Positions 16,010-25,255 of a DNA stretch of 64,000 nt are shown here, piece after piece. The DNA comes from Cupriavidus taiwanensis (lineage in GTDB: Bacteria > Pseudomonadota > Gammaproteobacteria > Burkholderiales > Burkholderiaceae), in NCBI RefSeq assembly GCF_900250115.1, contig NZ_LT984803.1, forward strand, positions 1,577,583 through 1,641,582, given 5' to 3'. The position numbers were made by a program, and so were the translations under genes. The notes beneath the pieces were generated by a model that was given only the letters and a program-made list of their open reading frames with translations, made no database searches and had not been told where the DNA came from. Within the stretch, counting starts at the first letter, position 1, and each line of letters opens with the position of its first letter.

Positions 16010-19000
16010 ATGTCGATAATGGGTTTGGGCTGGTTCGGGTTTTCGACTTTCTGGATAGTACCGCTGCTGTGGCGGCTGGTGACGCGCTGGCTGGCCGGCG
16101 AGCGGCGCCTGGCCGGGCCCGGCTCGCTGCGCGTGTGGCTGGGCACGCTGGCCGTGCTGTGCGCGAGCGCCAGCCTGGAGGCACTGACCAGCGGCGCGGA
16201 TCCGGAATCGACCGCCGGCGGCGGCGTCGGCCGCGCGCTGGCCGGCGGCTTCGGCAACCTGTTCGGCTGGACCGGCGCCCTGCTGCTGATGCTGGGCGTG
16301 CTGGCGCTGGCCGCGCCGATGGTGTTCGGCGAGACCTGGCGCAGCCTGTTCGCGCGCAAGCCGCGCCGTGCCGCCGCGCCCCCCGCGGCGCCGGAAGAGG
16401 CGCCGGTGTCCTTCGCCGCCACCCAGCCGCTGCGCGAGGCCGAGCGTCGCGACGCACCGGCAGCCGGCCACGCCGGCTGGACTGCGCCCGCGCCGCGCCA
16501 TCGCAGTTTTGAAGCCGTCTCCGCGCGCCGCCAGCCGGCCTGGCAGCCGCCGCGCCGCACCCGCGAATCGCCGCCGCAGCCCGGTGAAATCTGGCTGCAT
16601 CATGCCGACGCGCCGGGCGCGCCCAAGCCCGTGCGCGCGCCGCAGCCAGCACCGGCCGCCGCCGCGCCGGCAACGCGTTCCGCCCAGCCCGCGACACGCA
16701 AGCCGGTCGCCGCCGCGCCCGCACCGGCTTCCACACCGGTTTGCGCACCGCGGCCGGCACAGCCGTTGCGCGGCACCGTGGTCAGCAGCCCGTTCCGCCA
16801 GCCGCAGCCGCTGGTCCGTTCGGCAATCACGACGCTGCCGGTAGCGTCCGCGCAGCCCGCCGCCGCAGCGGTGCCGACCGCCGCCGCCACTGCCACCGCC
16901 ACCGCCACCGCAGCGGTTGGGATGGCTGTCGCCACGCCGGCGGCCGCGCGTGCCGAACAGCATGCGATCGCACCGGCGCAGGCCATCGCCGCGCCCGAGA
17001 CAGAGCCGTCGCCCGAGCCGACGCCCGAGCCGACGCCCGAGCCGACGCCCGAGCCGGAAATCGTGATGGCGGCGCCGGCCACCCCATCCGCTCCGGTGGA
17101 CGACGCTGTCGCCGCCGTCCCGGCCGAGCCCCTTGCGCTGGATGGCGATGCCCCATCGCTTGACGCGATCCGGCAGGAAGCGCTCGACCTGCTGGCCGAA
17201 TTGAAGGCGCTGGCGGGCAAGTCCGCGGCCATGCAGGCTGCCGCTCCGGCATCGGACCAGGTGCCCGAGGCCATGCCCGATGCGGCCGCAGTCCTGGCCG
17301 TCGACGCAAGCGCTGCAGAGCCCGCCCCGGTTGCGATACAGCCGCTGGCTGACATTGCGGTGGAAACCCCCATCGAGGCTGTGGCTGAAGCGCTGCTGGC
17401 CGACGTGCCGGCTAGCACGAGCGCGACCGCGCCGGCAAGCGAAGCAAGCGAGCCTGATAACTGCGCCGACGCCGTGGCCCACGCCGTGGCAAGTTCCGCG
17501 ATGGAGGAGGGCGGCGAGTCCGGGTCCATGGCGCTGGCGCCGGCAGACGAGGCCGGCACGGAAAGCGCCCTGATGGATGGCAACGGCCTGGTGGGCGAGG
17601 TCGAGCCGGAGGACTTGCCGGCCCTCGACGCAGCCGACGCCGAGACTGTCGCAGCCGTCGCCGAAACCGTCGCCGAAACCGACGCCGAGACCGACGCCGA
17701 AACCGCCGCCGAAACCGTGGCCGTCGAGCCTGCCGCATCCACTGAAACCCGGACCCCGGTCGAAGCCGAGCCGGCCAGCGCGCCGCCCGCGCCGCCAGCC
17801 AAGCCCCGCATCGTGCTGCCCGCCGTGGTCGGCCGCACCGTGCCGCTGGCGGCCGCGACGCAGCCTGCCGCCGCCCCGGCGCCCGCACCGGTGGCGCCAC
17901 CGCCGCCGCGCCCGGCGGTCGACTACCGCCTGCCGCCGGCGGACCTGCTCGAGCGCGAAGTCGACAGCGCCGAGCAGGTGTCGGAAGAACGCCTGCGCGA
18001 AACCGGCGAACTGATCGCCCAGCGGCTGGCCGAGTTCAAGGTGCCGGTCGCCGTGGTCGGCGCCGGCGCCGGCCCCGTCATCACCCGCTTCGAGGTCGAG
18101 CCCGCCATGGGCGTGCGCGGCGCGCAGGTGGTGGGGCTGATGAAGGACCTTGCGCGCGCGCTGGGCGTGACTTCGATCCGCGTGGTCGAGACCATCCCCG
18201 GCAAGACCTGCATGGGGCTGGAGTTGCCCAATGCGCGCCGCCAGATGATCCGGCTGTCCGAGATCGTCAACGCCGCCTCGTTCCAGGCGCATCACTCGCG
18301 GCTGGTGCTGGCGATGGGCAAGGACATCACCGGCCATCCCGTGGTGACCGACCTGGCCCGCGCGCCGCACCTGCTGGTGGCCGGCACCACCGGCTCGGGC
18401 AAGTCGGTGGCGGTCAACGCCATGATCCTGTCGATGCTGTACAAGGCCACGCCGGAAGATGTGCGCCTGATCATGATCGACCCGAAGATGCTGGAGCTGT
18501 CGGTCTACGAGGGCATTCCGCACCTGCTGGCGCCGGTGGTCACCGACATGAAGCAGGCCGCGCACGCGCTCAACTGGTGCGTCGGCGAAATGGAAAAGCG
18601 CTACAAGCTGATGTCGGCGCTGGGGGTGCGCAACCTGGCCGGCTACAACCAGAAGATCCGCGCCGCCGAGGCCGCGGGGCAGAAGGTGCCCAACCCGTTC
18701 TCGCTGACGCCGGACGCGCCCGAGCCGCTGTCGCGCCTGCCGATGATCGTGGTGGTGATCGATGAGCTCGCCGACCTGATGATGGTCGCCGGCAAGAAGA
18801 TCGAGGAACTGATCGCGCGCCTGGCGCAGAAGGCGCGCGCCGCCGGCATCCACCTGATCCTGGCCACGCAGCGCCCCTCGGTCGACGTGATCACGGGCCT
18901 GATCAAGGCCAATATCCCCACGCGCGTGGCGTTCCAGGTCTCGTCCAAGATCGATTCGCGCACCATCCTCGACCAGATGGGCGCCGAGAGCCTGCTCGGC

Positions 19001-19405
19001 CAGGGCGACATGCTGTTCCTGCCGCCGGGCACCGGCTATCCGCAGCGCGTGCATGGCGCCTTTGTCGCCGACGACGAAGTGCACCGCGTGGTCGAGCACT
19101 GGAAGCAGTTCGGCGAGCCCGACTACGATGACGCCATCCTCGCCGGCGACCCGGCCGAGGCCGGCGGCGCCGACCTGTTCGGCGACGGCGGTGGCGGCGA
19201 TGGCGAGGCCGACCCGCTCTACGACGAGGCCGCCAGCTTCGTGCTGACCAGCCGCCGCGCCTCGATCTCGGCGGTGCAGCGCCAGCTGCGCATCGGCTAC
19301 AACCGCGCGGCGCGGCTGATCGAGCAGATGGAGGTCGCCGGACTGGTCTCGCCGATGGGCCGCAACGGCGCGCGCGACGTGCTCGCGCCCGGGCCGGCGG
19401 AATAA
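16010..19405 (+). CDS. ftsK: DNA translocase FtsK
   Basis: The 1131-residue protein is the septal DNA pump that segregates and decatenates chromosome termini. The N-terminal region (about residues 1-115) shows three membrane-like segments, where full-length FtsK has four. A very long Ala/Pro/Glu-rich linker spans about residues 120-640 and includes two 12-bp-unit tandem repeats. The motor follows, with Walker [15 protein letters not shown], Walker B ([14 protein letters not shown]), and a C-terminal winged-helix gamma domain ([21 protein letters not shown]) that reads KOPS. The ATG at 16010 was chosen; 16019 is an alternative. Large overlapping frames on the other strand are composition artefacts. 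Confidence 0.94.
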   Translation: MSIMGLGWFGFSTFWIVPLLWRLVTRWLAGERRLAGPGSLRVWLGTLAVLCASASLEALTSGADPESTAGGGVGRALAGGFGNLFGWTGALLLMLGVLALAAPMVFGETWRSLFARKPRRAAAPPAAPEEAPVSFAATQPLREAERRDAPAAGHAGWTAPAPRHRSFEAVSARRQPAWQPPRRTRESPPQPGEIWLHHADAPGAPKPVRAPQPAPAAAAPATRSAQPATRKPVAAAPAPASTPVCAPRPAQPLRGTVVSSPFRQPQPLVRSAITTLPVASAQPAAAAVPTAAATATATATAAVGMAVATPAAARAEQHAIAPAQAIAAPETEPSPEPTPEPTPEPTPEPEIVMAAPATPSAPVDDAVAAVPAEPLALDGDAPSLDAIRQEALDLLAELKALAGKSAAMQAAAPASDQVPEAMPDAAAVLAVDASAAEPAPVAIQPLADIAVETPIEAVAEALLADVPASTSATAPASEASEPDNCADAVAHAVASSAMEEGGESGSMALAPADEAGTESALMDGNGLVGEVEPEDLPALDAADAETVAAVAETVAETDAETDAETAAETVAVEPAASTETRTPVEAEPASAPPAPPAKPRIVLPAVVGRTVPLAAATQPAAAPAPAPVAPPPPRPAVDYRLPPADLLEREVDSAEQVSEERLRETGELIAQRLAEFKVPVAVVGAGAGPVITRFEVEPAMGVRGAQVVGLMKDLARALGVTSIRVVETIPGKTCMGLELPNARRQMIRLSEIVNAASFQAHHSRLVLAMGKDITGHPVVTDLARAPHLLVAGTTGSGKSVAVNAMILSMLYKATPEDVRLIMIDPKMLELSVYEGIPHLLAPVVTDMKQAAHALNWCVGEMEKRYKLMSALGVRNLAGYNQKIRAAEAAGQKVPNPFSLTPDAPEPLSRLPMIVVVIDELADLMMVAGKKIEELIARLAQKARAAGIHLILATQRPSVDVITGLIKANIPTRVAFQVSSKIDSRTILDQMGAESLLGQGDMLFLPPGTGYPQRVHGAFVADDEVHRVVEHWKQFGEPDYDDAILAGDPAEAGGADLFGDGGGGDGEADPLYDEAASFVLTSRRASISAVQRQLRIGYNRAARLIEQMEVAGLVSPMGRNGARDVLAPGPAE
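17003..17056. repeat. In-frame 12-bp tandem repeat in the FtsK linker (PEPT units)
   Basis: The unit GAGCCGACGCCC occurs four times in a row (first copy with one T change) plus a half copy, encoding a PEPT repeat near residue 340. The run is in frame, so changes of copy number would only lengthen or shorten the linker. Confidence 0.9.
17639..17721. repeat. Degenerate in-frame 12-bp repeat in the FtsK linker (AET[VDA] units)
   Basis: About six units of four residues ([24 protein letters not shown]) are encoded by near-identical 12-bp words such as GCCGAAACCGAC. They make this part of the linker strongly acidic. Confidence 0.85.
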
Positions 19406-19431
19406 CGCAACGTTACCTTCGGGAGGCGGTG

Positions 19432-19773
19432 ATGGCGCTCGAGCATGGAAGCTTGCTGGCCGACGTGCCGGTGAACCTGGCGGAGGAAGTGTTCGAGCCG
19501 CTGCTGGCGCGGCCTGGGCTGAAGATCGAGCGGATCGTCTCCAACGGGCAGGTCACTCCGGAAGGATTCTGGTACGACAGCGCCCAAGCCGAATGGGTGT
19601 TGCTGGTCAGCGGCAGTGCTGCGCTGGAGATCGAGGGTAAGGAAGGCCGGCATGTGATGCGGCCCGGCGACTGGCTGCACTTGCCCGCGCAATGCCGGCA
19701 TCGCGTGGCGTGGACTGACGAAGGGCAGCCGACGGTCTGGCTGGCGGTGCATTATGGGAGTGGCGAAGGCTAG
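19432..19773 (+). CDS. Cupin-domain protein
   Basis: The 113-residue protein is a single small beta-barrel cupin. WVLLVSGSAALEIEG is the first cupin motif region, and HVMRPGDWLHLPAQCRHRVAWT is the second, with potential metal-binding histidines. Its substrate is unknown; such single-domain cupins are sometimes sugar isomerases or sensors. The ATG at 19432 is preferred to the GTG at 19429 because GGAGG lies just upstream at 19422-19426. It follows ftsK by 26 bp and may be co-transcribed. Confidence 0.85.
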   Translation: MALEHGSLLADVPVNLAEEVFEPLLARPGLKIERIVSNGQVTPEGFWYDSAQAEWVLLVSGSAALEIEGKEGRHVMRPGDWLHLPAQCRHRVAWTDEGQPTVWLAVHYGSGEG

Positions 19774-19856
19774 GAGCAGTGCAGGCTCGCGCTCGCAGAT
19801 GCGCGTCAGAACCGCGTTAGAAGCGCGCATCGGGCTTGCGATGCGCGGCTGTCTGC

Positions 19857-19884
19857 TCCCCTCTCCCGCTTGCGGGAGAGGGGA
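19857..19884. terminator. Long perfect palindrome between convergent genes, probable bidirectional terminator
   Basis: A 13-bp perfect stem pairs 19857-19869 with 19872-19884; the inner bases read CCCGC-TT-GCGGG. The hairpin lies between the cupin gene and the peroxidase-like gene, which converge here. No T-run follows on either strand, so efficient intrinsic termination is uncertain. From memory, this sequence type recurs between genes in many high-GC proteobacteria. Confidence 0.6.
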
Positions 19885-19906
19885 ATGCGTGGGATCGTGG
19901 CCTTGG

Positions 19907-20509
19907 TCAAGCGACCGCCACCTGCTCCTGCGGAAACACCGGCTCCCCAAGATTCAGCATCAACCGGTTCGCCCACGCAAAGATGGCAATCGAGTGGATC
20001 AGGTCCAGGATCTCCCCATCGCTCAAACCGGCCTCGCGCAGCGGCTTGAGCTGTTCGGCGGTGACTTCGGCCGGCCGCTCGGTCAGTTCCGCCGAGAACC
20101 TGGCGATGGCGCGTTCGCGCGCGGAGGTGCCGGCGCTGTAGGGATCGTCGAAGACCTGGCGGATCACGTCGTTGCGCTTGGCCAGCTGTTCGAAGCGCTG
20201 GGCATGGACCGAGGCGCAGTAGACGCAGCCATTGATGCGCGACACGACCGTGGTCGACAGCTCGCGTTCGGCGCGCGGCATGCCGCCGGGCGCGTACATG
20301 ATGGCGTTGAAGGCGGTCGAGCGCTGGCGCAGGATCTCGGGCTGGTGGACCAGGAAGCGGTAGTAGTCCTGCACCTTGGCCTTGGGGTGGCTTTCCTCGA
20401 GCACGGCGATCTGCTCGGGCGTGGCCTGGTCGAGGTCGACCACGTCCAGCCATGCCTTCCAGTCGAGCACTTCGTTGGTGAAGCCGTGGGATTTGATGAT
20501 TTCGCTCAT
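19907..20509 (-). CDS. AhpD/CMD-like peroxidase-related protein
   Basis: This 200-residue protein has the alkylhydroperoxidase-D/carboxymuconolactone decarboxylase fold. The redox motif C-x-x-C with downstream His is visible in INGCVYCASVHAQRFEQL at about residues 92-109, and a glutamate upstream (RAERELSTTVV) completes the AhpD-type active site. It probably reduces an organic peroxide or acts as a thiol redox enzyme in the cytoplasm. Its start overlaps the stop of the preceding CMD gene by 4 bp, so the two subunits are likely made together and may form a complex. Confidence 0.85.
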   Translation of the reverse strand: MSEIIKSHGFTNEVLDWKAWLDVVDLDQATPEQIAVLEESHPKAKVQDYYRFLVHQPEILRQRSTAFNAIMYAPGGMPRAERELSTTVVSRINGCVYCASVHAQRFEQLAKRNDVIRQVFDDPYSAGTSARERAIARFSAELTERPAEVTAEQLKPLREAGLSDGEILDLIHSIAIFAWANRLMLNLGEPVFPQEQVAVA

Positions 20510-21039
20510 GCCTGCGCTCCTGCGGCGTCGTTCAGGGATTTCAAGGCGTCGATGCCGGCCACCAGCCGCACCTGGTACGACAGGAACGCAATCAGTTGCG
20601 CCAGCGTGACCACGGCAGGCGTGCTCAGGCCCGCGGCCGGCAGCGCCTGCAGCGCGTGCTTGTCGCCTTCGACCGGTTTTTCGATCAGCTTGCGGGTGAA
20701 TTCAAGCATGGCGCGCAGACGCGGCTCGGCGATGTCCGTGGGGGCGCCTTCGGCGGCGGCGCGAACCTGGCCGGCGTCGGCGCCGAGCTGTTCGAGCCGG
20801 CCCCGGTAGTGGGCGGTCAGCGCCGGCGACGGCGTCAGCCGGGCGGCGTACAGCGCCACCAGCAGCCGTTCCGGCAGCGACACGCCGGGCAGATCGGGGT
20901 CGAACAGCGCGTCGTAGCTGCCCTGGGTGGCGGCGACGACCTTGTCGCGCTGGTGCCGCAAGGCGTGGGTGGCGCTGCCCGGCGCGAGGCCGGTGAGCTG
21001 GTCGATCAGGTCGACCGGGGAAGTCGGGGGCTGGGTCAT
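20506..21039 (-). CDS. CMD-domain protein (partner of the AhpD-like protein)
   Basis: The 177-residue protein is a second, more divergent carboxymuconolactone-decarboxylase-like protein (helical core GVSLPERLLVALYAARLTPSPALTAHYR and TPAVVTLAQLIAFLSYQVRLVAG). It lacks the C-x-x-C pair of its neighbour, so it may be a structural partner. The start MTQPPTSPVDL at 21039 was chosen; the frame stays open upstream only as antisense sequence. It lies 34 bp downstream of the flavoprotein gene. The paired arrangement resembles the Avi_7169/Avi_7170-type gene pairs, recalled from memory. Confidence 0.8.
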   Translation of the reverse strand: MTQPPTSPVDLIDQLTGLAPGSATHALRHQRDKVVAATQGSYDALFDPDLPGVSLPERLLVALYAARLTPSPALTAHYRGRLEQLGADAGQVRAAAEGAPTDIAEPRLRAMLEFTRKLIEKPVEGDKHALQALPAAGLSTPAVVTLAQLIAFLSYQVRLVAGIDALKSLNDAAGAQA

Positions 21040-21073
21040 CGGAGGCTCTTTTCTGGGTTGGATCGGGGTGGCT

Positions 21074-22537
21074 TCAGGCCTTGGCGGTGCGCAGCGCCGG
21101 CGGCGGCGCCGGCGCCCATTCGTCGCCGAAGACTTCGGGCTCGGCATAGGCCTGCAGCGCGGCGTAGTGCAGTTCGATGTCTTCCTGGTACAGCCGCGCG
21201 GCAATGCCCTGGCCGAGCCGGCGCGCGCCATCGCTGATCGCCGGGATGTCGCCGGACACGGTGCCGTGCGACAGCGCTGCCGGATAGCAGAAGCAGTGGA
21301 TGCGCGTCAGGCCGGGGCAGGCGCCGGGCGTCTTTTCCTGGAATTCGAAGGCTTCGCCGAGATCGGGCGAATCGGACAGCTCCCGGTCTTCCTGGCCAGC
21401 GGGCGGCGCATGGCGGTCGCGCCAGAAGCGGATATGCGGGGCGAAGGCGGCGAACTCCGGCCGTGTTTCCAGCGCGATGCGGAAGCCCGTGGAGAAGATC
21501 AGGAAGTCCAGCTCGAACTCGCCCTGCGGGGTGCGCACGCGCAGCACGTCGCCCTGCGCCTCGATCGCTTCCAGCGCCGCGCCCAGGTTGAAGTGGGCGT
21601 TGGCATGGCGTGACACGCGCAGGGTGCTGCCGCGCGGCGGCGGCACCTGCTGGCTGTTGATGTAATGGCGCAGGCGCCATTTCCACGCGTCCGGCAGGCC
21701 GTAGTGGCCGAAGGTCAGGCCCGGGTTCCCGGCGCCCTTGCTCTTGTTGACGCGCGGAATGTCGGTGCGGCGGATCAGCATCTCGACGCTGGCGGCACCG
21801 GCCTCCAGCGCGGTCGCGGCGCTGTCCATGGCCGAGGCGCCGGCGCCGACCACGCCCACGCGCTTGCCGCGCAGCGCGGCGTAATCCATCTGGTCCGACG
21901 AATGGGCCCACAGGTGGCGCGGCAGCGCGGCCGCCAGCGGCGGCACGTAGGCGCCGCCGAGGCCGTCGCGGCCGGTGGCCAGCACCACGCGGCGCGCCAG
22001 TACCGTGTCCGGGCCGGCGGGGGTCCGCATCGACAGCGCCACCAGCCCGTCGGCGCGCGGCACGATGCGCTCGACCTGGTGCTGGTTGCGGATATCCAGC
22101 GCCAGCACCTGGCGGTACCAGCGCAGGTAGTCCATCCACTGCAGGCGCGGGATCTTGTCCAGCGCCTGCCAGGCGGCCTCGCCGAACTGGGCTTCGAACC
22201 AGGCGCGGAAGGTCAGGGCCGGCAGGCCCAGCGCGGGTCCGGTCAGCTGCTTGGGCGAGCGCAGCGTCTCCATGCGCGCGGTGGTCGCCCACGGGCCTTC
22301 ATAGCCCGCCGGGGCACGGTCGAAGGCGCGCACGCGCACGCCCAGGTGGGTCAGCGTGGCGCTGGCCGCCAGGCCGGCCATGCCGCCGCCGATCACGGCG
22401 ACGTCGAGCACCTGCTGGCCGTCGACGCTGCGCGGCATGGTCCAGGCCTTGGCGGGCAGCTCCAGCCAGGACAGGTCCTGGCGCAGCCGGGCTTCGAGGG
22501 CGGCCAGGCCCGCGGTCGCAACGGTGGGGTCAGTCAT
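21074..22537 (-). CDS. NAD(P)/FAD-dependent monooxygenase-like flavoprotein
   Basis: The 487-residue protein has two Rossmann motifs: VAVIGGGMAGLAAS at about residues 46-59 for FAD and VGVVGAGASAMDSA in mid-sequence for NAD(P). STGFRIALETRPEF near the C-terminus is the ATG-type motif of class-B flavin monooxygenases. The family hydroxylates nitrogen or sulfur atoms or performs Baeyer-Villiger oxidation; the substrate is unknown. It overlaps the upstream lysR by 8 bp and precedes two AhpD/CMD proteins, suggesting an oxygenase step whose product or peroxide is handled by the partners. Confidence 0.85.
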   Translation of the reverse strand: MTDPTVATAGLAALEARLRQDLSWLELPAKAWTMPRSVDGQQVLDVAVIGGGMAGLAASATLTHLGVRVRAFDRAPAGYEGPWATTARMETLRSPKQLTGPALGLPALTFRAWFEAQFGEAAWQALDKIPRLQWMDYLRWYRQVLALDIRNQHQVERIVPRADGLVALSMRTPAGPDTVLARRVVLATGRDGLGGAYVPPLAAALPRHLWAHSSDQMDYAALRGKRVGVVGAGASAMDSAATALEAGAASVEMLIRRTDIPRVNKSKGAGNPGLTFGHYGLPDAWKWRLRHYINSQQVPPPRGSTLRVSRHANAHFNLGAALEAIEAQGDVLRVRTPQGEFELDFLIFSTGFRIALETRPEFAAFAPHIRFWRDRHAPPAGQEDRELSDSPDLGEAFEFQEKTPGACPGLTRIHCFCYPAALSHGTVSGDIPAISDGARRLGQGIAARLYQEDIELHYAALQAYAEPEVFGDEWAPAPPPALRTAKA

Positions 22538-23558
22538 GGCTTGTCAGTCCGGAATCTTGGGTTGGGTGGTCCGTGGCATCGCCGGCATCATCCGGGCCGC
22601 CCGCGTCGCCATAGAGCGATTGCAGCAGCGCGCCGTGCTCGGCCGGCTCGCGCCGCACCAGGTCGGGCAGCAGCGCGGCGGCCGCGTCGGCCACCGCCTG
22701 CACCAGCCCCTGTACCGCGGCGCTGGCAGGGCGTGCCTGCGGCGTGATCGCCCCGAAAAAGAAAGGAATATCGGCATCGACGGGCCGCACCGCGATATCG
22801 GTCAGCGGCAGCCCGCGCGCGGTCACCGGCTCCAGCAGGGCGATGCCCAGCCCCGCGCGCACCAGCGTCAGGGCACTGATCGAGGTGTTGGTGTCGATCA
22901 CGCCGGCCGCCGGCACGCCGGCGCCGGCCAGCGCGCGGTCGACGCGGCGGCGCAGCCGGTAGGGGTTGTGCATGGTGATTAGGCGGCGGCCGCGGCAGTC
23001 CTGCAAGGTGAGCGCGGGCTGCGCCGCGAGCGGATCGTCGGCGCGCAGCGCGGCCACGCAGGCGGACTGGCCGATCCAGTGCACGGTCACGCCGCGGTGC
23101 TCCAGCGGCAGGCTGTTCAGGCCGATGTCGGCGGCGCCGGTCAGCACCGCGTGCACCACCTGCTCCGGCGACTGGCTCTGCACCGCCACGCGCTCCGGCG
23201 CGCACAGCCCGCGCGCGAACGCCAGCACCAGCGCCGGCGGCAGCAGGCCCGCGGCCAGCGCCGGGGTGGCGGCAATGCGCAGGGGCCTGCCATCGCCACG
23301 CGCCAGCGCGGCGGCGCGGGCGCGGATCCGCTGCATGCCCGCCAGCGTCTGCTCGACTTCGTCGTAGAGCAGGAAGCCCTGTTCGGTCGGGCTCACGCGC
23401 GGGCCGCTGCGGGTGAAGAGCGCGAAGCCGAGTTCCGCTTCCAGTTCCTGGATCAGTCGCGTGATCGCCGGCTGCGAGCGGCCGAGCAGCCGCCCGGCGG
23501 CGGTGACGCTACCGGTGGTGACGACTGCGGCGAAGGCTTCCAGCTGCCGGATTTCCAT
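22530..23558 (-). CDS. LysR-family transcriptional regulator
   Basis: The 342-residue regulator starts MEIRQLEAFAAVVTTGSVTA with the helix-turn-helix at residues 1-60 (GRSQPAITRLIQELEAELGF) and a LysR effector domain. A C-terminal tail of about 35 residues is rich in Asp and Gly and is longer than usual. It is the first gene of a four-gene overlapping operon with the flavoprotein, CMD and AhpD-like genes. It is divergent from the transporter at 23669, so it could control both directions. Confidence 0.92.
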   Translation of the reverse strand: MEIRQLEAFAAVVTTGSVTAAGRLLGRSQPAITRLIQELEAELGFALFTRSGPRVSPTEQGFLLYDEVEQTLAGMQRIRARAAALARGDGRPLRIAATPALAAGLLPPALVLAFARGLCAPERVAVQSQSPEQVVHAVLTGAADIGLNSLPLEHRGVTVHWIGQSACVAALRADDPLAAQPALTLQDCRGRRLITMHNPYRLRRRVDRALAGAGVPAAGVIDTNTSISALTLVRAGLGIALLEPVTARGLPLTDIAVRPVDADIPFFFGAITPQARPASAAVQGLVQAVADAAAALLPDLVRREPAEHGALLQSLYGDAGGPDDAGDATDHPTQDSGLTSHD

Positions 23559-23610
23559 GAGTCGCGCCGGGTATGGCGTTGTATATCGAAACTGGATTCT
23601 GGGGCTTTCA

Positions 23611-23623
23611 GCATGCGAAATGC
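23611..23623. promoter_or_regulatory. Short inverted repeat in the lysR/transporter gap, candidate operator
   Basis: GCAT-N5-ATGC lies in the AT-richer 110-bp gap between the divergent lysR and transporter genes. The length and symmetry suit a LysR recognition site, but four-base arms are weak evidence. Confidence 0.3.
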
Positions 23624-23668
23624 AAATACTATTTCGGGATAAGTTCATGCGGCAGCTATGATGTAGCG

Positions 23669-25255
23669 ATGCCGGGCGCACACCGGCGCCACATCGGGAT
23701 GGACGTGTTGGCCGGGATTCGTGGAAATCAGGCAAGCGGGAGGTCGTGGCAGCGGCTGGGGATCGCCGTGGCCTGGGTGCTGGCTGCGGCACTCGCGGCG
23801 AGCCTTCCGGCCGGCGCGGCCGAACCGCTGCGCGTCGGTTCCAAGCGCTTTACCGAGTCGTACATCCTCGGCGAACTGCTGAGCCAGGCCGCGGGGCCGC
23901 CCGGCACGGCGCAACACCAGCCCGGGCTGGGCAACACCGCGATCGTGTTCGCGGCGCTGCAGGCCGGCAGCATCGATCTCTACCCCGACTACACCGGCAC
24001 GCTTGCCGCCGAAATCCTCAAGCTGCCGCCCGGCGCCGGGCTCGACCAGATCCGGCGGGCGCTGGCGCCGATGGGACTGGGCGCGGCGATTCCGCTGGGA
24101 TTCGAGAACACCTATGCGCTGGCCGTGTCCGAGGCCCGCGCGGGTGCGTTGGCGCAGTTGAGCGACCTCGCCGCGCAGCCAGGGCTAAGGCTCGGGCTGT
24201 CGCACGAGTTCCTGGGCCGCGCCGACGGCTGGCCCGGGCTGGCCCGCCGCTATGGCCTGCCGCAACGCCCGCTCGGGCTCGACCACGGCGTCGCCTACGA
24301 GGCCCTGGCGGCAGGGCAGGTCGACGCCATCGACATCTATTCCACCGACGCCAAGATCCGCAAGTACCGGCTGCGCGTGCTGGCTGACGACCGGCATTAC
24401 TTCCCGCGCTACGACGCCGTGGTGGTGTACCGGCTCGACCTGCCGCAGCGCTTCCCGCAGGCCTGGCAGGCACTGCAACGGCTGACCGGACGCGTCAGCG
24501 CCGACGACATGATCGCCATGAACGCGGCGGCGGAGCTCGATGGCCAGCCGTTCGCCGCGATCGCGCGCGCCTTCCTGGACGGCGCCGGGGCGCCGGCAAC
24601 GCATGCCGCCGACGCAGGGCGCGGCCGGCTGCTGGCGGCGCTCTTCGGCCCCGACACCGTGCGCCTGGCGCGGCGCCATGTCGGGCTGGTGGCGGGCGCG
24701 GTCGGTGCCGCGACCCTGGTGGGCGTGCCGCTGGGGATGCTGGCGGCGCGGCGGCGCCGCACCGGCCACGCGGTGCTGGGCGCGGTCAGCGTGCTGCAGA
24801 CGGTGCCGTCGCTGGCACTGCTGGCGATGCTGATCCCGCTGCTGGGCCGCATCGGCGTGTGGCCGGCGATGGTGGCGCTGTTTCTCTATGCGCTGCTGCC
24901 GATCGTGCGCAATACCGCCACCGGGCTGGAGCAGGTGCCGCAGGGCATGCGCGACGCGGCGCGCGCGCTGGGGCTGCGCGGCGCCCAGGTGCTGCGCTAC
25001 GTGGAGCTGCCGCTGGCCTTGCCGGTGCTGCTGGCCGGCGTCAAGACCGCGGCCATCATCAGCGTCGGCACGGCCACCATCGCGGCGTTCGTCGGCGCGG
25101 GCGGTTTCGGCGAGCGCATCGCCACCGGGCTGGCGCTGAACGACACCACGCTGCTGCTCGCCGGCGCGATCCCGGCGGCGGTGCTGGCGCTGGCGGTGCA
25201 GGCCGGCTTCGAGGCGCTGGAGTGGGCGCTGCGCCGCCGGCGCGACGCGCGCTAG
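23669..25255 (+). CDS. Osmoprotectant-type ABC transporter, fused substrate-binding protein and permease
   Basis: The 528-residue product has a signal-like segment, then a glycine-betaine/choline-type binding domain (LRVGSKRFTESYILGELLSQ, GLGNTAIVFAALQAGSIDLYPDYTGT; about residues 50-320). A BPD-type permease with six or so membrane helices and an EAA-like loop follows (GMRDAARALGLRGAQVLRYV). Fusions of these two parts are known for OpuC/QAT-class transporters, commonly with the permease first; here the binding domain comes first. No ATP-binding gene is nearby. ATG 23699 is an alternative start. The stop shares CTAG with the convergent mocR gene. Confidence 0.88.
   Translation: MPGAHRRHIGMDVLAGIRGNQASGRSWQRLGIAVAWVLAAALAASLPAGAAEPLRVGSKRFTESYILGELLSQAAGPPGTAQHQPGLGNTAIVFAALQAGSIDLYPDYTGTLAAEILKLPPGAGLDQIRRALAPMGLGAAIPLGFENTYALAVSEARAGALAQLSDLAAQPGLRLGLSHEFLGRADGWPGLARRYGLPQRPLGLDHGVAYEALAAGQVDAIDIYSTDAKIRKYRLRVLADDRHYFPRYDAVVVYRLDLPQRFPQAWQALQRLTGRVSADDMIAMNAAAELDGQPFAAIARAFLDGAGAPATHAADAGRGRLLAALFGPDTVRLARRHVGLVAGAVGAATLVGVPLGMLAARRRRTGHAVLGAVSVLQTVPSLALLAMLIPLLGRIGVWPAMVALFLYALLPIVRNTATGLEQVPQGMRDAARALGLRGAQVLRYVELPLALPVLLAGVKTAAIISVGTATIAAFVGAGGFGERIATGLALNDTTLLLAGAIPAAVLALAVQAGFEALEWALRRRRDAR

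Noticed and set aside
15548..19099. A 1183-codon open frame on the minus strand opposite ftsK
   Set aside because: Its sequence is low-complexity His/Arg/Gly/Ala-rich and it is antisense to a clear FtsK; long open frames on the opposite strand are expected at this GC content.
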